Positions 36,524 to 48,431 of a stretch of 64,000 nucleotides of DNA are shown here, piece by piece; positions within the stretch are counted from its first letter, which is position 1; each line of letters begins with the position of its first letter. The position numbers and the translations under genes are program-made. The notes below the pieces were generated by a model. The model worked only from the letters and a program-made list of their open reading frames with translations. It searched no databases and was not told where the DNA came from. The stretch comes from Trichaptum fuscoviolaceum (lineage: Eukaryota; Basidiomycota; Agaricomycetes; Hymenochaetales; Trichaptaceae): positions 1,860,001 to 1,924,000 of the forward strand of contig CAJSYZ010000004.1 of assembly GCA_910574455.1 (NCBI GenBank), read 5' to 3'.

Positions 36524-39284
36524 TTAGTACGACCTACCCGGCGGAATATCGACCTCTGAAGGATTCAAGTACCACGCACCTACCGGATCGTTATTTACAT
36601 ATATGTACGCGCCTGACGAATGAAAGTACTTACGGTCGCCGGTCATATACTTCTCATTGTGAGTTGAGCCATCACCTAGCCAATAGAAGCGGTTCTTCGT
36701 AGCGTCAGATGGTTCGTAATTGAAGTCCTCCCAGCGTGGGCGCTCTAGCGCCCGGACAGCCTGCAAACAAGAACCTAGAGCAATATCGTTCTTAGATGTG
36801 CGAGCACAAGAAAAGAAATGAAGCACAAACCTGGCCAAAGACCGACTACTCGACCTTCTTCTTTACCCATTTTGTACCACGATCGACATTTCTCGCTGTA
36901 GACAGTCTTTTGGAAGCGGGAGTTCAGCACTTATCTGAGACATACGAGGTGGATGAGCTTACAGTTTGGAAGTAATGCTAGCCAAAGTAAAACAGGCTTA
37001 ACTAGGTTCATACGTATCATAGTTCCAGCATACCTCTAGATATTCGTCAAAGTCTGCGACAGCTTCTGCCTTGACTTCGATGCTCTTTAGACGCTCCTTC
37101 TGGAGCTTCTCGGCTGCGGCAACGGCGTAGTCTAGCTGCCGCTCGATTACGACAAGAAGGGAACCAGATCCGAGACCCGAGTTCGGCCCTAAAGACATAA
37201 ACCAGTTCGGGAATCCGTCAACGCAAACGGTCAGGTACGTCTCCGGGTGGGGCAAGAAACGCTCATTGAGTGTCTTTCCTCCACGCCCGATGACGGGGAA
37301 GGGGTACTGGAACGATGTATCGTATCCTGAGAGGTACGGTCAGCATTCTATTATGCGAGCTCAGGAGATGATTGTTTCGTAAACATTTGCTTACCAGTTG
37401 CACATACAATAACATCCAAATCGTGGTGTGTGCCATCGACGAGTTCAATGCCAGACTCGGTGATCCGCTTAATGTTCGTAGGGATAAACTCGACCTGTCG
37501 ACATCGATGAGAGTCAACGCATTATCTCGGACTTCGTACACAGATCTTACATTATCCTGGCATAAAGCTTCAAGATATCCCGGCCCTGGGGTCAAACGCC
37601 TGCAAGCCACAGCGAAGTCCGGAATAACTGCGGAGCCCGGCGTTAGACCATTGCACATTTCAAAGAAGGCACGGATGAACCTACTATGATCAGCAATCCA
37701 AGGTTTCTTTGCGAGCCGCTTTCGCATACTCTCTTGGAAGGCCACTTTCGCAGCATTCTGCATATCTGAACCACGGATAGTCGCGAAGTGCACAGCCTAT
37801 AAAGCAGAGATCAGCCACAGAAATTGATTCACAAAACAAAGAACGAGGTACACAAGACTTACGTTAAGCCCAGATTCCAATTCATGCCGGAATTCACGAT
37901 AATAACTCGGATCTTTGAATGCTTCCTTATCCTCTTCCGTGAACACGTCTAAAACGCGGTTAATATTGGTTCAGAGCATATAAGAATATAACTCACAGTT
38001 TTCCGCAGAAGGGTCTTGTTTCATCAGTTCCGCAAGCTTGTCCGATGCGAAAGGAGGCGAAAGCCACGTCCTTCCGCGCACATAATTATATAAATGTTTT
38101 ACATATGGCTGAAGTGCCGGAACGACTTGAAGTGCAGAAGAGCCCTTAATGGAGCGTGATTATTCAGATATATAATGCAAGCATGTCAAAGGACTCACGA
38201 CGCCAATAACTCCCGCCTTCTTCTCTCCCCAATCCTTCACCTCGTCTTGCCAAACTTCATCATCACCTACTTCCCACCCAGCAGAATGACGAATCACACC
38301 CTTGAAGTCTTTGAGACCCTCGATGTCAGGCCAAGTCCAGCGGCTCAGCGCACCAACACCCGCATGTACAAAGTCCGCCGTGTCCTCGATGATCTCAAAC
38401 TTGGGATCGTCCGGAGACGATCCAGCCACCGGACGACGAAGTTTTAAGTGCCACTTTCCCGTCGGTTCGTCATAGCGTGCGTGAATCAGCTCATGCTGGA
38501 GCTTGATATAACGCATGAGCTTGTACTTCTCAACCACCCGTTCCAGGTACGCCCGGATCTCAGGTCCGGGGGCATAAAACGAGGACCATTGAGTCTGCCA
38601 CGCCAGTCAGTGAGGTGGTTGACGAACTTTAGAAAAGCACTGCATACGTTCTCTTCAAAGGTGAGCTGGTACTATATGACGCATCTACGTATTAGTATTC
38701 AGGTTGAGAGCAACATTGTGTGAGACTAACGCAATGGGCTGGAATATCGCATGCAAGACCCTGAGGAAGGTACAACACGTTAATGAAGCGCGCCGGGTCC
38801 ATGGACAGGGAATGCGCACTGGATATCTATTTGTGTACCAAGTCCCTCCGACCCCGGCATTCTTATCGTAAATTGTCAGGTCAAGATTCTTGATGCGTTG
38901 AGGAAATCTTTAATGAGTCAGTTGTGCATTTTGTTATCTAATGGGATGCTACTAGGCAACACACCTAATGCCAGCTATGATTCCACTGAATCCCGCCCCG
39001 ATGACTACCACCTTCAAAGGTCTGTAATCATCAATGGAAAAGTGTCCGAGCTTGAAAGGTACTTCGTCGGGACCAGTTGCGGTACCATTGATTCCATGAA
39101 CAACGTCCACGCCGTTCGTGAGCCCAGCAGATGGCGGAGCGGTGTTTGCAGTGCTTCCGTCCGCCAGGTTCTCGCCTTCTTTGACAGCCGGAACAGGATC
39201 GACGTCGCCGACGATATGGTGGATCCCAGAAGACATGCCAGTGGTGGTCGATGATGGGTGAGAGGAAGACTGTGAGGCACCCAT
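36524..39284 (-). CDS. FAD-dependent Baeyer-Villiger-type monooxygenase
   Basis: This enzyme would use NADPH and O2 to insert oxygen into a ketone or oxidise a soft nucleophile. The FAD motif VVVIGAGFSGIIAG is followed, across introns, by GVGGTWYTNRYPGLACDIPAH. The Baeyer-Villiger fingerprint is clear in FKGVIRHSAGW (about 38310), and the NADPH-binding fold in GVIGVGSSALQVVP spans an intron near 38160. Later blocks are DLDVIVCATGYD and FPNWFMSLGPNSGLGSGS (about 37230-37160), and a C-terminus with VVGLWPGSCLHA and WEDFNYE. The order and C-terminal block resemble the fungal stcW-type monooxygenases. The chosen start (MGASQSS, 39284) gives an N-terminal extension of about 90 low-complexity residues; an ATG at 39323 in the same frame is possible. 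It lies next to the antiporter on the same strand. Confidence 0.88.
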
Positions 39285-39323
39285 GATATACGAGCTGAGG
39301 GGGTGTCGCACGCATTCCAGCAA

Positions 39324-39720
39324 TTATAATGTGAGGGATGAACTATTTTCGCAAGTCGTACGGCGAACCTGCCCCTTTTCCGGTCACGATGTTCAGCAGC
39401 ACAAGCATTTGATGCGGATGTCCGCCCACTGCAGAAATGGGCTTCCCACGATTCCCCGCATGCCAACCCTGTCTCATTTGATTACTCCGCCTAAAGGTTT
39501 AACAGATCTTAATATGCTTGTGTAACCGGATCAGGGACCAGAGCACAAGAGAATGCTTACCCCGGATTGACCCAGATTTGTGTTCCTAGATTGACTTATA
39601 ATCCCGTAGCATCACATAAAACAGCAGAGGAAAACAAAGGCAACGGAATTAAATTTTTGTGCATACTGCTAGCCGATTCGACACATACCCTAACACTGTC
39701 TCTAGGATCAAGCCAATACA
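39324..39720. other. Intergenic region between monooxygenase and antiporter
   Basis: Upstream region of the monooxygenase and 3' flank of the antiporter, both on the minus strand. No gene was seen. Confidence 0.4.
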
Positions 39721-41493
39721 TTATCTCATTAGCCCTGGCTGGTCATCCGCCCATTCCTCCTTGATGTCATCGCGCCCCTGGTCTGCGAGAATTACAGCAG
39801 GTTGGACTAGCCCATTTTCATCCGCAGATGTCGACAGAGTAGATGTCATAAACGGAGGAGAATTTTCGTTCTGGGTTGAAGGTAGAGTACCCGTATGTTT
39901 GCGGTACTTCTCTGGATAGATGAGTGCCGTGACGGGTGTGATGAAAAAGGTAAGGACTACCGCGTGCACAACAAACATTGCGAAGAGTTTTGGAGTCAAA
40001 ATGCCGGCTTGGAGGCCTAGATTTATGACAATGAGCTCCAGTAACCTAAAGGAAAGGTCAACTATTAATTAGAGCATTTCAACAAAATTGGCCTTACCCC
40101 TTGCATGACATCAGAGTTCCGATGGCACTAGCCTCACGAACGTTGAACCCAAGCAACTTTGCTGTACCCCCACAGCCGATAAACTTGCCGAGGTATGCCA
40201 TAAGGCAAACGAGAAATGTGTAACCCCAGGCTTTCCCAGTGTTGAGGAGGCCTAAATCCGTCTTTAAACCTGATAGAGTGAAATACTGAAGAACGAAGAA
40301 GTTACGGATAGGAAGAAAGCCACTTCGAAGAACTCACTCACTATTGGAAGAAAGATATTGGAGACAATATCGTCCACTCGTCCATGGACGGCCATAGCAA
40401 AGCCGTTATCATGTGGCACAAGTAGTCCAGACAAAAAAGCGCCTGACGTAGTTATCTCCGTCAGAAATTCGCAGAGTTGGACATAAAATAATAATTACTC
40501 ACCAAAGATTGCATGAAGGCCAATCATATCGGTGAAGAACGCGTTAACAAGTACCATGACCAGGAGGCACGTCATGGCAACCGCGGAGGGTGGTTGGTCA
40601 AACCCTCCAGTTTTCTTCACTAACCAGCGCAGTGCGTAGCGGACGGGAAAACAACAGAACAGGGCGTAACCTGTGCACACCAAAAGAATCCATACAGCGG
40701 TCACGCCGCTATGAGCGTTGACGAGTGTTACGGCCAACGCGAGGAGTATCCACCCAACAATGTCGTTTCCAACCCCAGCAGAAATAACCACTACACCCAA
40801 CTTTGTGTCGAAAAGTCCGAGTTCCGTCAACATGCGACATAAGATTGGGAACGCAGTAATGCTGACTGAGATGGCAACGAATAAAGCGAAATGGCCAAAA
40901 TTAACAGTTTGGTCTGCGAACTGGTGGTAGAGAATGACGGATAGTATGCCTCCGAAACCAAAAGGTACCAAAAGGCCGGCTAAGGAGATTGCGATTGACG
41001 TCCTGTAGTGCTGACGGATGAGGGAGATGTCGATTTCAAGCCCTGCAGTAAAGAGGAAGAAAGCCAAGCCAAAGGTCGCGCATAAGTTGAGGAGTGGGAT
41101 TGACTGCGAGGGGAATATCGCTGCGGAAAATCCGGGAATCCGGCCGAAGACACTTGGGCCCAGAATAATTCCACCCACTATTTCAGCGACTACACGGGGT
41201 TGACGCATGCGATAAAATATTGCGAAGCAGATCCTTGACGCAACAATAATGATGACTAGATTCCTTGCATTCAGACTTCATGAAGACAATTCTCGAGGAT
41301 GCACAGACCGACTTGGATAACCCACAACCGGAAGGGATCATCTGTGCTATAGACAGTTGGGTTATTACCTGACAGAATCCCGCCCTAGAGAAATTGAGTC
41401 TTTGGCAGAAGTGCGTGGATGTAGATGACGAACCTGCTCCGCGGCACCCCGCTTGAACACGGAAGCGAGGATTTTTGTAGCGTCGCTGAACAT
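39721..41493 (-). CDS. Monovalent cation/proton antiporter, Kha1-like, short C-terminus
   Basis: A membrane antiporter of the CPA2 type that exchanges K+ or Na+ for H+. The start at 41493 begins MFSDATK, and splicing joins it to GGILSGNNPTVYSTDDPFRLW, the usual N-terminal block. The main exon (41208-40495) carries the core: EIVGGIILGPSVFGR, FLFTAGLEID, the SITAFPILCRML half-helix and GVGNDIVGWILLA with its paired acidic residue. Further exons give AFLSGLLVPHDNGFA, YFTLSGLKTDLGLL, GTLMSCKG and ILTPKLFAMFVVHA. After the last membrane helix only about 60 residues remain, ending at 39721. Known fungal Kha1 proteins continue with a cytosolic domain of several hundred residues, so this copy is truncated or a short form. 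It might protect against an ionophore-like product, but that is speculation. Confidence 0.85.
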
Positions 41494-42224
41494 CTGCTTT
41501 GTTATATTTTCTGACTTTGGAGGTTGAGTAGAGGGGAGCCCAGTGCACCACGGGATAGAGCTACAACAGGGTGTTGAAGAGGCGCGAACATTGTGCAATG
41601 TACGTATATAGGGCACGGAAGAACGCCTCTTGATGGATCTCGACACTAGTAAGCCACGCACGAGCGGCAACGGTGTCGAGAGTTCAGCCGCTTACTAGTA
41701 TTCTTCGTTCAGATATACAGAATACAAATGAAGACAATCGGACCTGAGATTAACCCCAAAGCGCGGCCCGAAGGCACTGGCAATAAGAAAGAGACCGGTA
41801 GGAAAAGATAATCGTGTACAATCACTGTCATCTCCAAAACTGAGAAGCAATCCCTGAATTGGTAGCGCTCTCCCGGTTTGCTTAAGGAAATCAAGCGCGC
41901 TCATCTCACGATTACGTGCTGGTCCACCAAGAAGGTGCCTATCATAAAGACATGAGAGAAATTCAAGATGAAGTCTAGTGGCCCTTCGTATTTCCGTGCA
42001 CTATTGTCCCTATAGTCAAACTTCGGTCCTCGCTTGGCTCATGAGATCACGTAGTACGCCGGCCACGCCATTGGGTGATAAGAGGCAACTTGAAGACAAT
42101 CGCTATGCCGTAACGTAATGTGCATTGTGCGCGAACTGATTGATGAACGGATATATTGGATTTGTTAGCGGAATCTCACTCGAACAGAAGCGTCTATTCC
42201 TCGAAAATCGCTTGACAGGTAAAG
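41494..42224. other. Intergenic region between antiporter and A-ACP-KS gene
   Basis: Holds the antiporter promoter region and the 3' flank of the megasynthase. Frames at 41695-41904 (-) and 42140-42466 (+) lack recognised motifs. Confidence 0.4.
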
Positions 42225-45200
42225 CTATTTCCAGCAATACGGAGGCAGATGAGTCCGCGCGCCCTCTCCAAATGTATCCCACTTCAAATCACAGCCCTTT
42301 TCGTATAATCGGCCTAATACATCGTGGAAGTTGGCGCCTCCATCGAGAGGGGCACCGTGTTCCCCCAGGTGCGTTTCAAATCCACTACTGGATCCAATGC
42401 CAACTACAAAATCACATAATTGTGCCATTGTATCCCAAGCCTTCGGGCTATCCACGAAACGAGTAGGAACACCAGACCAGTACGATGTGGCCATCATTGT
42501 CGTCAAGTCAAGTGCTTCGCCAAGATAGCCGGAAACGAATTGAACATCGGTAATGGGCTTGCCGTTTCCACTGAAGGATTGGTGAGGTGAGGTCTCCAGA
42601 ATCGAACACCGTCGCAAGTCGAGGTGGAAGTTTTGCTGAAGTTGTCGAGCTATTTCTTCCGATGAGACCTGGAGCACGTAAAGGTCGCCGCCGTGGCGTC
42701 CACGAAGAGTTACTTCTGATGGTGTATATTTGCAAAGAAGATCATCAAGCCGATCTCTTTGAATTAGCGCTGAGAATACCTGATGGCCAGAATAATGTTG
42801 ATGAGAATAGAGAAAGACCGACTCGTAAGGAAGAACACCCGCGAAAACAGCAGCCGCAAATTCGGCCATCCCTTCACCTCCCACGGCAGTGACTTGACAT
42901 CCAAGAGCCCGCAATGCGCAGGCGATCGAGAGCTGGCGCTCGAAGAAGGCGTATGCTTTCGTCCACGAAATCTGGGCTGTAGTTGAGCTCAGATTCTTGA
43001 GAGAGACGTCGTCTAGCTCATGTGAAGCCCCGGTGGATATAGGAAGACTGAACCATAGTCCCACTTTAACATTGCGAAGGCGATGGCTCGGTCTTGGGTT
43101 GGATAACTCTCTTGCCAAGGAAACAGAAAGAGAGTGATGGTCTTTAACAATGAATGACCTCCTGTACGCATGATGATCTCTTCCAAGTTGTGTCGTCCTA
43201 CAAATGGTTTGAATATCGACTTCGAGGGCAGAAGAACTCAATATATATTCTGAGTAACGCTTGACCATAGATTCATAATCCGATGGTGAATTGGCACTAA
43301 GGACACAAAGGAGTGGAGTCGAAGTCGAATGAGGGCTCGCAACTCTGTCAAACTCCTCAACAAGGATATGGCAAAGAGTTCCAGAGATTCCGAATGATGA
43401 TATACCGAGCTTGCGTACAGTTCTGTTACGACTTGGGAGCGCTGAAATACGTCTCGGAACAATAATTTTGCTAGAACCGAAGTCAATGTCTGGGTTTAAA
43501 CTTGTAAATTTCGGCTGCGGCGGGATAGCATTCTCTTGCAAGCAAAGAAGTGCCTTAATCAGACCTGTAAAAAGTTAGTTCGTAATGATTCTTACTTGTG
43601 ATTTAGCCACATAGGTCTAACCTGTCATGCCTGCGCACTCTTCATTGTGCCCAAATACAGCTTTCACTGATCCTACAACGAGAGGTCGACTTCTGCTTTC
43701 CCTGAAGCAATCGCTAATAGCCTGAATTTCGATAGCATCTCCAATGCGAGTGCCGGTCCCATGGCCTGAAAGGAAGAAGTTAGTTGCTAAGAATGCTTAC
43801 ACAAGGACAGTGGACAGCTTACATTCAAGATAGTCGACATCTTCAACTGAGTACTCTGCCACTCTGTATGTCTCTTGGAGTAATCGCATCTGAGCCGAAG
43901 GATTGGGAGCGAAAAATCCATGTGAACGGCCGTCTTGCGTGACTCGAGAAGCCTTCAAAACACCATACGGCTCACAGAGAACATCCGCGGCCTTCTGTAT
44001 CACTATGGCTGTCGCTCCTTCACTGGGAACGAACCCTTCGGCTGCGCTGGTGAAAGGTGAACACTGACCAGTCATGGAGGCTATGCCAGCTTTCGCTCGG
44101 AACATGAGGCCTGACGGGTGAAAATGTGTTGTCGCGCACACGACTATGGCCGCTTCACAATCACCGTTCCGGATTGCCATACAAGCTGCGGTGTAGAATG
44201 AGAGATGAATGGGGCAGAGAAATAGACAAGTTACCTTGGTGTATCGCAACTGCACTACTTGAGCACGCCGTCTTGATTTCCATCGCCGGACCTGTGAGGT
44301 CAAGGAAATACGAGAGCCTCCCTCCAGTCGCGCTGTCGGCGCTACCGATGAACCCCTGCGCGAGATCTGAGTCAAGACCAACGTAAGCATGAGATATAAG
44401 CGGAGATATAGAGGCTTTCTTGCCTTGCATGTCAGCTTCAGTAGCCCTGCGCTCGCGCCAGCCGGAGTCGTTCACTGACGTATAAACGCCCCAGGGTTTG
44501 CCTGCCAAGGAGCGAGGAGCTATAGCAGCATCTTCCAGCGCCTGGTACCCTAACTGGAGGACGAGCCTAGCATTCGGACTCATAGACGCGACATCCTGAG
44601 GAGGCAGCTGGAAGAAATCCGCCACAGCCTCAACGTTATCTAACGCCTTGTCATCGAGCCACAACACTGGAGGCAGATCGGCATCGTCGACAGAAGTAGA
44701 TGACCATCGCGGAGTAGGCGGCGACTTCGAAGCCCGAGCTTCATACGTTTCAGGGCTCAACAAGGCAGACCAGAACGCTGCCGTGGAATAGATCCCGCCT
44801 GGAAGACAACATGCAATTCCGCTAACAACAAGTTCATTAGCTGATTGTCGGTCTCTCTGGGACATGAGAGTCCGCATAGAGTCCTCAGACTTGCCGCATG
44901 CCGACGGTGTCGCTCGTACTTCTGCATTATCTTGACCAGCCATATCTACGAGTCGACAGATATCATCGATAGATCGCAATGCGTATAGCTGATGCGCTCG
45001 GATATGAACGTTGAAGCGTGTTTCGAGAGCTTTAGCAAGTGTCGTCATGGCCATGGATGATGTCAGAGCGAAGGCGGAGAAATACATTGTGTCGTCGAGT
45101 CGGTCATCACCGGGGATGTCGAACACGTCTACGAGAAGTGCCTTCACTCGACGTCGAGTTTCTGCATTCGCTTCTCCTCCCACGGATGGAAAGTCCTGGG

Positions 45201-47179
45201 GGTACCCCAGAGGAAGAGATGGTTTTGATGAGAGGACAGGAAGTTCGCCCGGCCATTTTCCGCTGGATTCGAGCCAGATCTTCTTGATTTTCTTCCTGTT
45301 TAGCGTAAGTTTTGTCGTCGCAGGGAGCTCCTGTACGAAGATGATGTTTTCTACCCGTATTCTTCTCTCGTACGATAGCTTTTCGTTATGGTGAAGGATG
45401 AAATCAGTGAGCTTCGACGCCTGTTCACGGGGCAGATACGTTTTGTCGCTATGGAGAGGCTGGACTAGTAGTACAGGGGCCAAGTGGTCGATGTCGCTGA
45501 TCATTGCCGTCCTGACAATGTCAGGGTGCGAATTGAAAGTCTTTTCCAAGTCTAGTGCGTTGATCTTGATTCCTGACGCCAGAACTATAAGGTCGTCAAT
45601 TCGACCGAGGTAAGACAAGCCTTTGGGAGAAATCAGTAGAGTCTTCTCCTTTGCTGAGTTTCGTATACATACCAGATAGTGTATCTTTCGATGCTGGATG
45701 CTTTGGCATCGTCTCTCCTTTAATATAGGACAGCGACGGCTGGATATGCTTCTGATCGTAGATATCTCCTGTCCTGTACGATGTGACCTTTGCCTCTTCA
45801 TCGTAAGAGAAGGCATTGCTGCTGACATTCGAATAGTCGATGGGTAAATGCTGATGAAGTAAGTCAGAAACGATAGCCGGAAGTGCTGATGAGGAAGACT
45901 AACCGTCGCGCGAACAATAAGCTCTCCATGAGTGTCGCTAACAGCCTCTTTCTCCAACAGCCCCTCCAGACCTAGTATCATTCGCAGACCTTGACTGGCT
46001 TCCGGGCTAACTGCACGTCTCGCACAGATCGCACCCACTGCTTCCGTTGCGCCTGACACATCAACGTAAGGAATGCCATTCTCTACAGCCCATTTGAACA
46101 CAGTCTCTGACGTCTGTGCCCCACCCACACCGAGCGAGCGCATCGCACGTAAACTGTCCAAGTCTTGAGGAGTGCAGTTCTTCATCATATCCTCGATTAT
46201 TGCGGGCACCGTGCAAAATGCGTCGACCGGTTGGTGGAATTGTATTGCCTGGAGAAGCAGCACGGAGGCCGCAGTCGATAGGTGCATGTCGGGAGAAGAA
46301 ACCTGACTGTCGAAGAAAATGTAGGTTCCAGCACTCCGAAGTACCGCTCCTCTAAGCATACCAGTCAGTGATCTCGTCCAGGCCAGCAGAGAGCGCTTGC
46401 ACTTACATTAATGATATACAAAACTCGAAGCAGTGGCTCAGCGGTAACCATCCAAGATGTCGAACAGGTCGGCTCCGATAAACCAAGCCACCCATCATAT
46501 CTATCGTCCTTTCCCCAGAGCGGACCAACATCGAATGAGTGTAAGTAACACATTTCAAGCTTTGAGCATCGACCGCAGAGCTTGTGAAAAGCGTGACGAT
46601 TGGCAATTCGGGCGTTACCGCTGTGGATGATATGGAAGGTGAACCATCTGCAGTCAAGTCTGAGTGAACTTCTAATAACCACTTGTGCAAAGACGGGATG
46701 TAATCCGACTTCCTTGATGCCGAAATCCCTATTCGATACTGAGGTGGAATGAGGTCGTCAATGGTCACAATTCGTCTTTCAAGAAGACCATCGTCAAGCT
46801 GCTTGACCAGGACTGCATGTACATCCCGGGAGGCAATTATGAGCTGCGGATCAATGACATTTATCGCTGCCTTCCATAAAAACGGATCCATATTGACGCT
46901 GAGCAGAGTTACTTCCACAGACAAATGCCAACAAGCCCATAGTGCCAGCGGGAATAGTGAGTTGTTGTGCGAGATGAGCGCTACTTTGCTCTGAATGGAG
47001 GCCGGTGATACTATTTTCGGACACAATGAATAAAGACGAGCACGAAGTATGGATGAGACGAGGCGATACGTCTGGCTGTATGTGAGACTGGATTCGGGCG
47101 ACTCCGAGAGGAAAACGGCGTCTGGTGCTTCCTCGGAAACCTTGCGCAAAAGGGAATTGAGAGTCTCCGCTTCGCACAT
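42225..47179 (-). CDS. Hybrid NRPS-like/PKS megasynthase, A-ACP-KS with inactive AT-like end
   Basis: Seven exons (47179-46407, 46351-45904, 45850-45673, 45620-44235, 44185-43823, 43765-43622, 43564-42225) sum to 4632 nt, or 1543 aa, with no internal stop. The adenylation domain (about 20-600) has SGATEA, GELIVRAT, YRTGD and GRIDDLIVLASGIKIN; its A3 phosphate loop at about 197-210 is poorly conserved. A carrier domain follows with Ser654 in ALTSS. The KS (about 725-1165) has Cys919 in TACSSS, HGTGT and SVKAVFGH. The AT-like region (about 1230-1540) has GEGMAEF where GHSxGEF is expected, so Gly1329 replaces the nucleophilic Ser. The protein ends in the post-AT linker (LPPYCWK). It would activate an acid and condense it once with an extender supplied in trans. 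The acyltransferase gene lies just upstream on the same strand. Confidence 0.9.
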
Positions 47180-47614
47180 AATACCAGCAAGAGCAGGTTG
47201 CGATGTTGATAACGAAAGACGAGAGAAGACAGTATTGTAAAGCCCAGCCTGTCCTTCGAAAGAACCCTTTTTGACTAGTGATCATTGTCTTCTATATTGA
47301 TGACACGGTAGAAATCTCAGGCGGCGCGCAGTTCGGGCGCAGATGAGACAACCAAATGCCATACGAAGGATCCGAATGGTACCTGCAATCATACCCAAGT
47401 ACAAATGATGTATCACAAACGCGAAGAAGCTCACTCACCATCAAGCAAAATATGTTTTGGGCGAAAACGTTCTGCGGAACAAAAGAAGTTGCGGCGTTCC
47501 ATGGTGAGATCCGAAGAGCAAACATAGTCGCTGGTGTCTCACTCCAGATAGTGGGCTGCAATCAAGTGTTCGCGTTAAATTTGAGATTAGAGCTCCAAAA
47601 CGAACTGTATACAC

Positions 47615-47745
47615 ACACGGCCGTATTTTCCGCCTCCCGATCTGTGCACGGGCCGTACGATTACGGCCCATAAATAGAAGGTGCGAGCGCCGTACAGTAC
47701 GGGACGGCCGTATACTACGGTCATACTGGCTATACGGGTAGTGTG
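47615..47745 (+). repeat. CCGTA/TACGG-rich element, copy 1
   Basis: Begins with CACACGGCCGTATTTT and is packed with short inverted CCGTA/TACGG words. It matches 50576-50700 in the same order (CACACGGCCGTATTTT, CCCGAT, GTACGGG or ACGGGCC, GCGAGCGC against GCGTGCGC, GGGACGG). It can fold into several hairpins. Probably a short non-coding mobile element. Confidence 0.65.
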
Positions 47746-48007
47746 AACAAAGTATGAATGAATTTAAAAGATATAATAACATACCTATTTAACCCTTGTA
47801 ATGCGAGGCTCTTACAAAAGGAAGAGCGCCGGCGCTGGCGCAATTCACATGCATCTCGCGCCCGAGGCCGTCAAGCCCACAACTAAGAAAGGATCAGCCT
47901 CGGCTGGCGCACAAACGAAGTCAAGCCGACCGAGGTCTCAAACTTCCACCCAGACAAATGAACTATGCAACATCCACCTTGTCGACCAAATGATGAATCT
48001 CGCCGAT

Positions 48008-48140
48008 TTTCTATAGAGGGCGCAACCGCTTTCCTGGCGGTGCGATGTTGGCCTCGTCCGACACACTCGAAGTTGTCCTTGTTGTTGTGGTCGATGATAA
48101 AGAGACGCGACGCGACTTGACGTTCGCGTGCTCCCGTGAT
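48008..48140 (+). repeat. Dispersed repeat unit, copy 1
   Basis: Contains GATGTTGGCCTC, TCCGACACA, TCGAAGT followed by TGTCCTTG, TTGTTGTGGTCGA and AGAGACGCGACGCGACTTGA. The same series of blocks occurs in copy 2 (51095-51345, same strand) and, reverse-complemented, in copy 3 (60070-60235). Copy 1 is shorter because it lacks the middle block of copy 2. Confidence 0.7.
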
Positions 48141-48431
48141 TACCGGATGTAAATAGTATTTGTGTTAAATAAATATTACAAGATAGTCACGCAGGGTAAT
48201 ACTGTAGTTTCTTTTTAGTCACACATTGGCCGAAATTGAGGAGTTTACTCGGAGATGTCTAGGGTGTCTGAGGTCTTTCACCTGGGTTTCTTTTCTACGG
48301 TACCGAGCACAACCTCTGTTCCTCGGTCTCGCAAGTTCACATTCAGAAGCTTCCTAACAATATACAGTTATCTGAACAGCGTAAAACTAGCAAAAGCGGT
48401 TTTCATTTCGCAAGAACATCAACAGGACACA

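Larger units (their letters stand above)
47180..48431. other. Intergenic region with left copy of the compound repeat
   Basis: Upstream region of the A-ACP-KS gene. It contains a CCGTA/TACGG-rich element at 47615-47745 and a second repeat unit at 48008-48140, both described separately. The small frame 47801-48016 (+), 71 aa rich in Ala, Lys, Ser and Thr, lies between them and has no recognised domain. Confidence 0.5.

Noticed and set aside
45011..45394. A 127-aa plus-strand frame
   Set aside because: It is antisense to the ACP region of the A-ACP-KS gene and has low-complexity composition.
42225..47179. Treating the adenylation part and the KS part as two neighbouring genes
   Set aside because: Exon phases are consistent across all seven exons, and a single 1386-nt exon contains both the end of the A domain, the ACP and the start of the KS.
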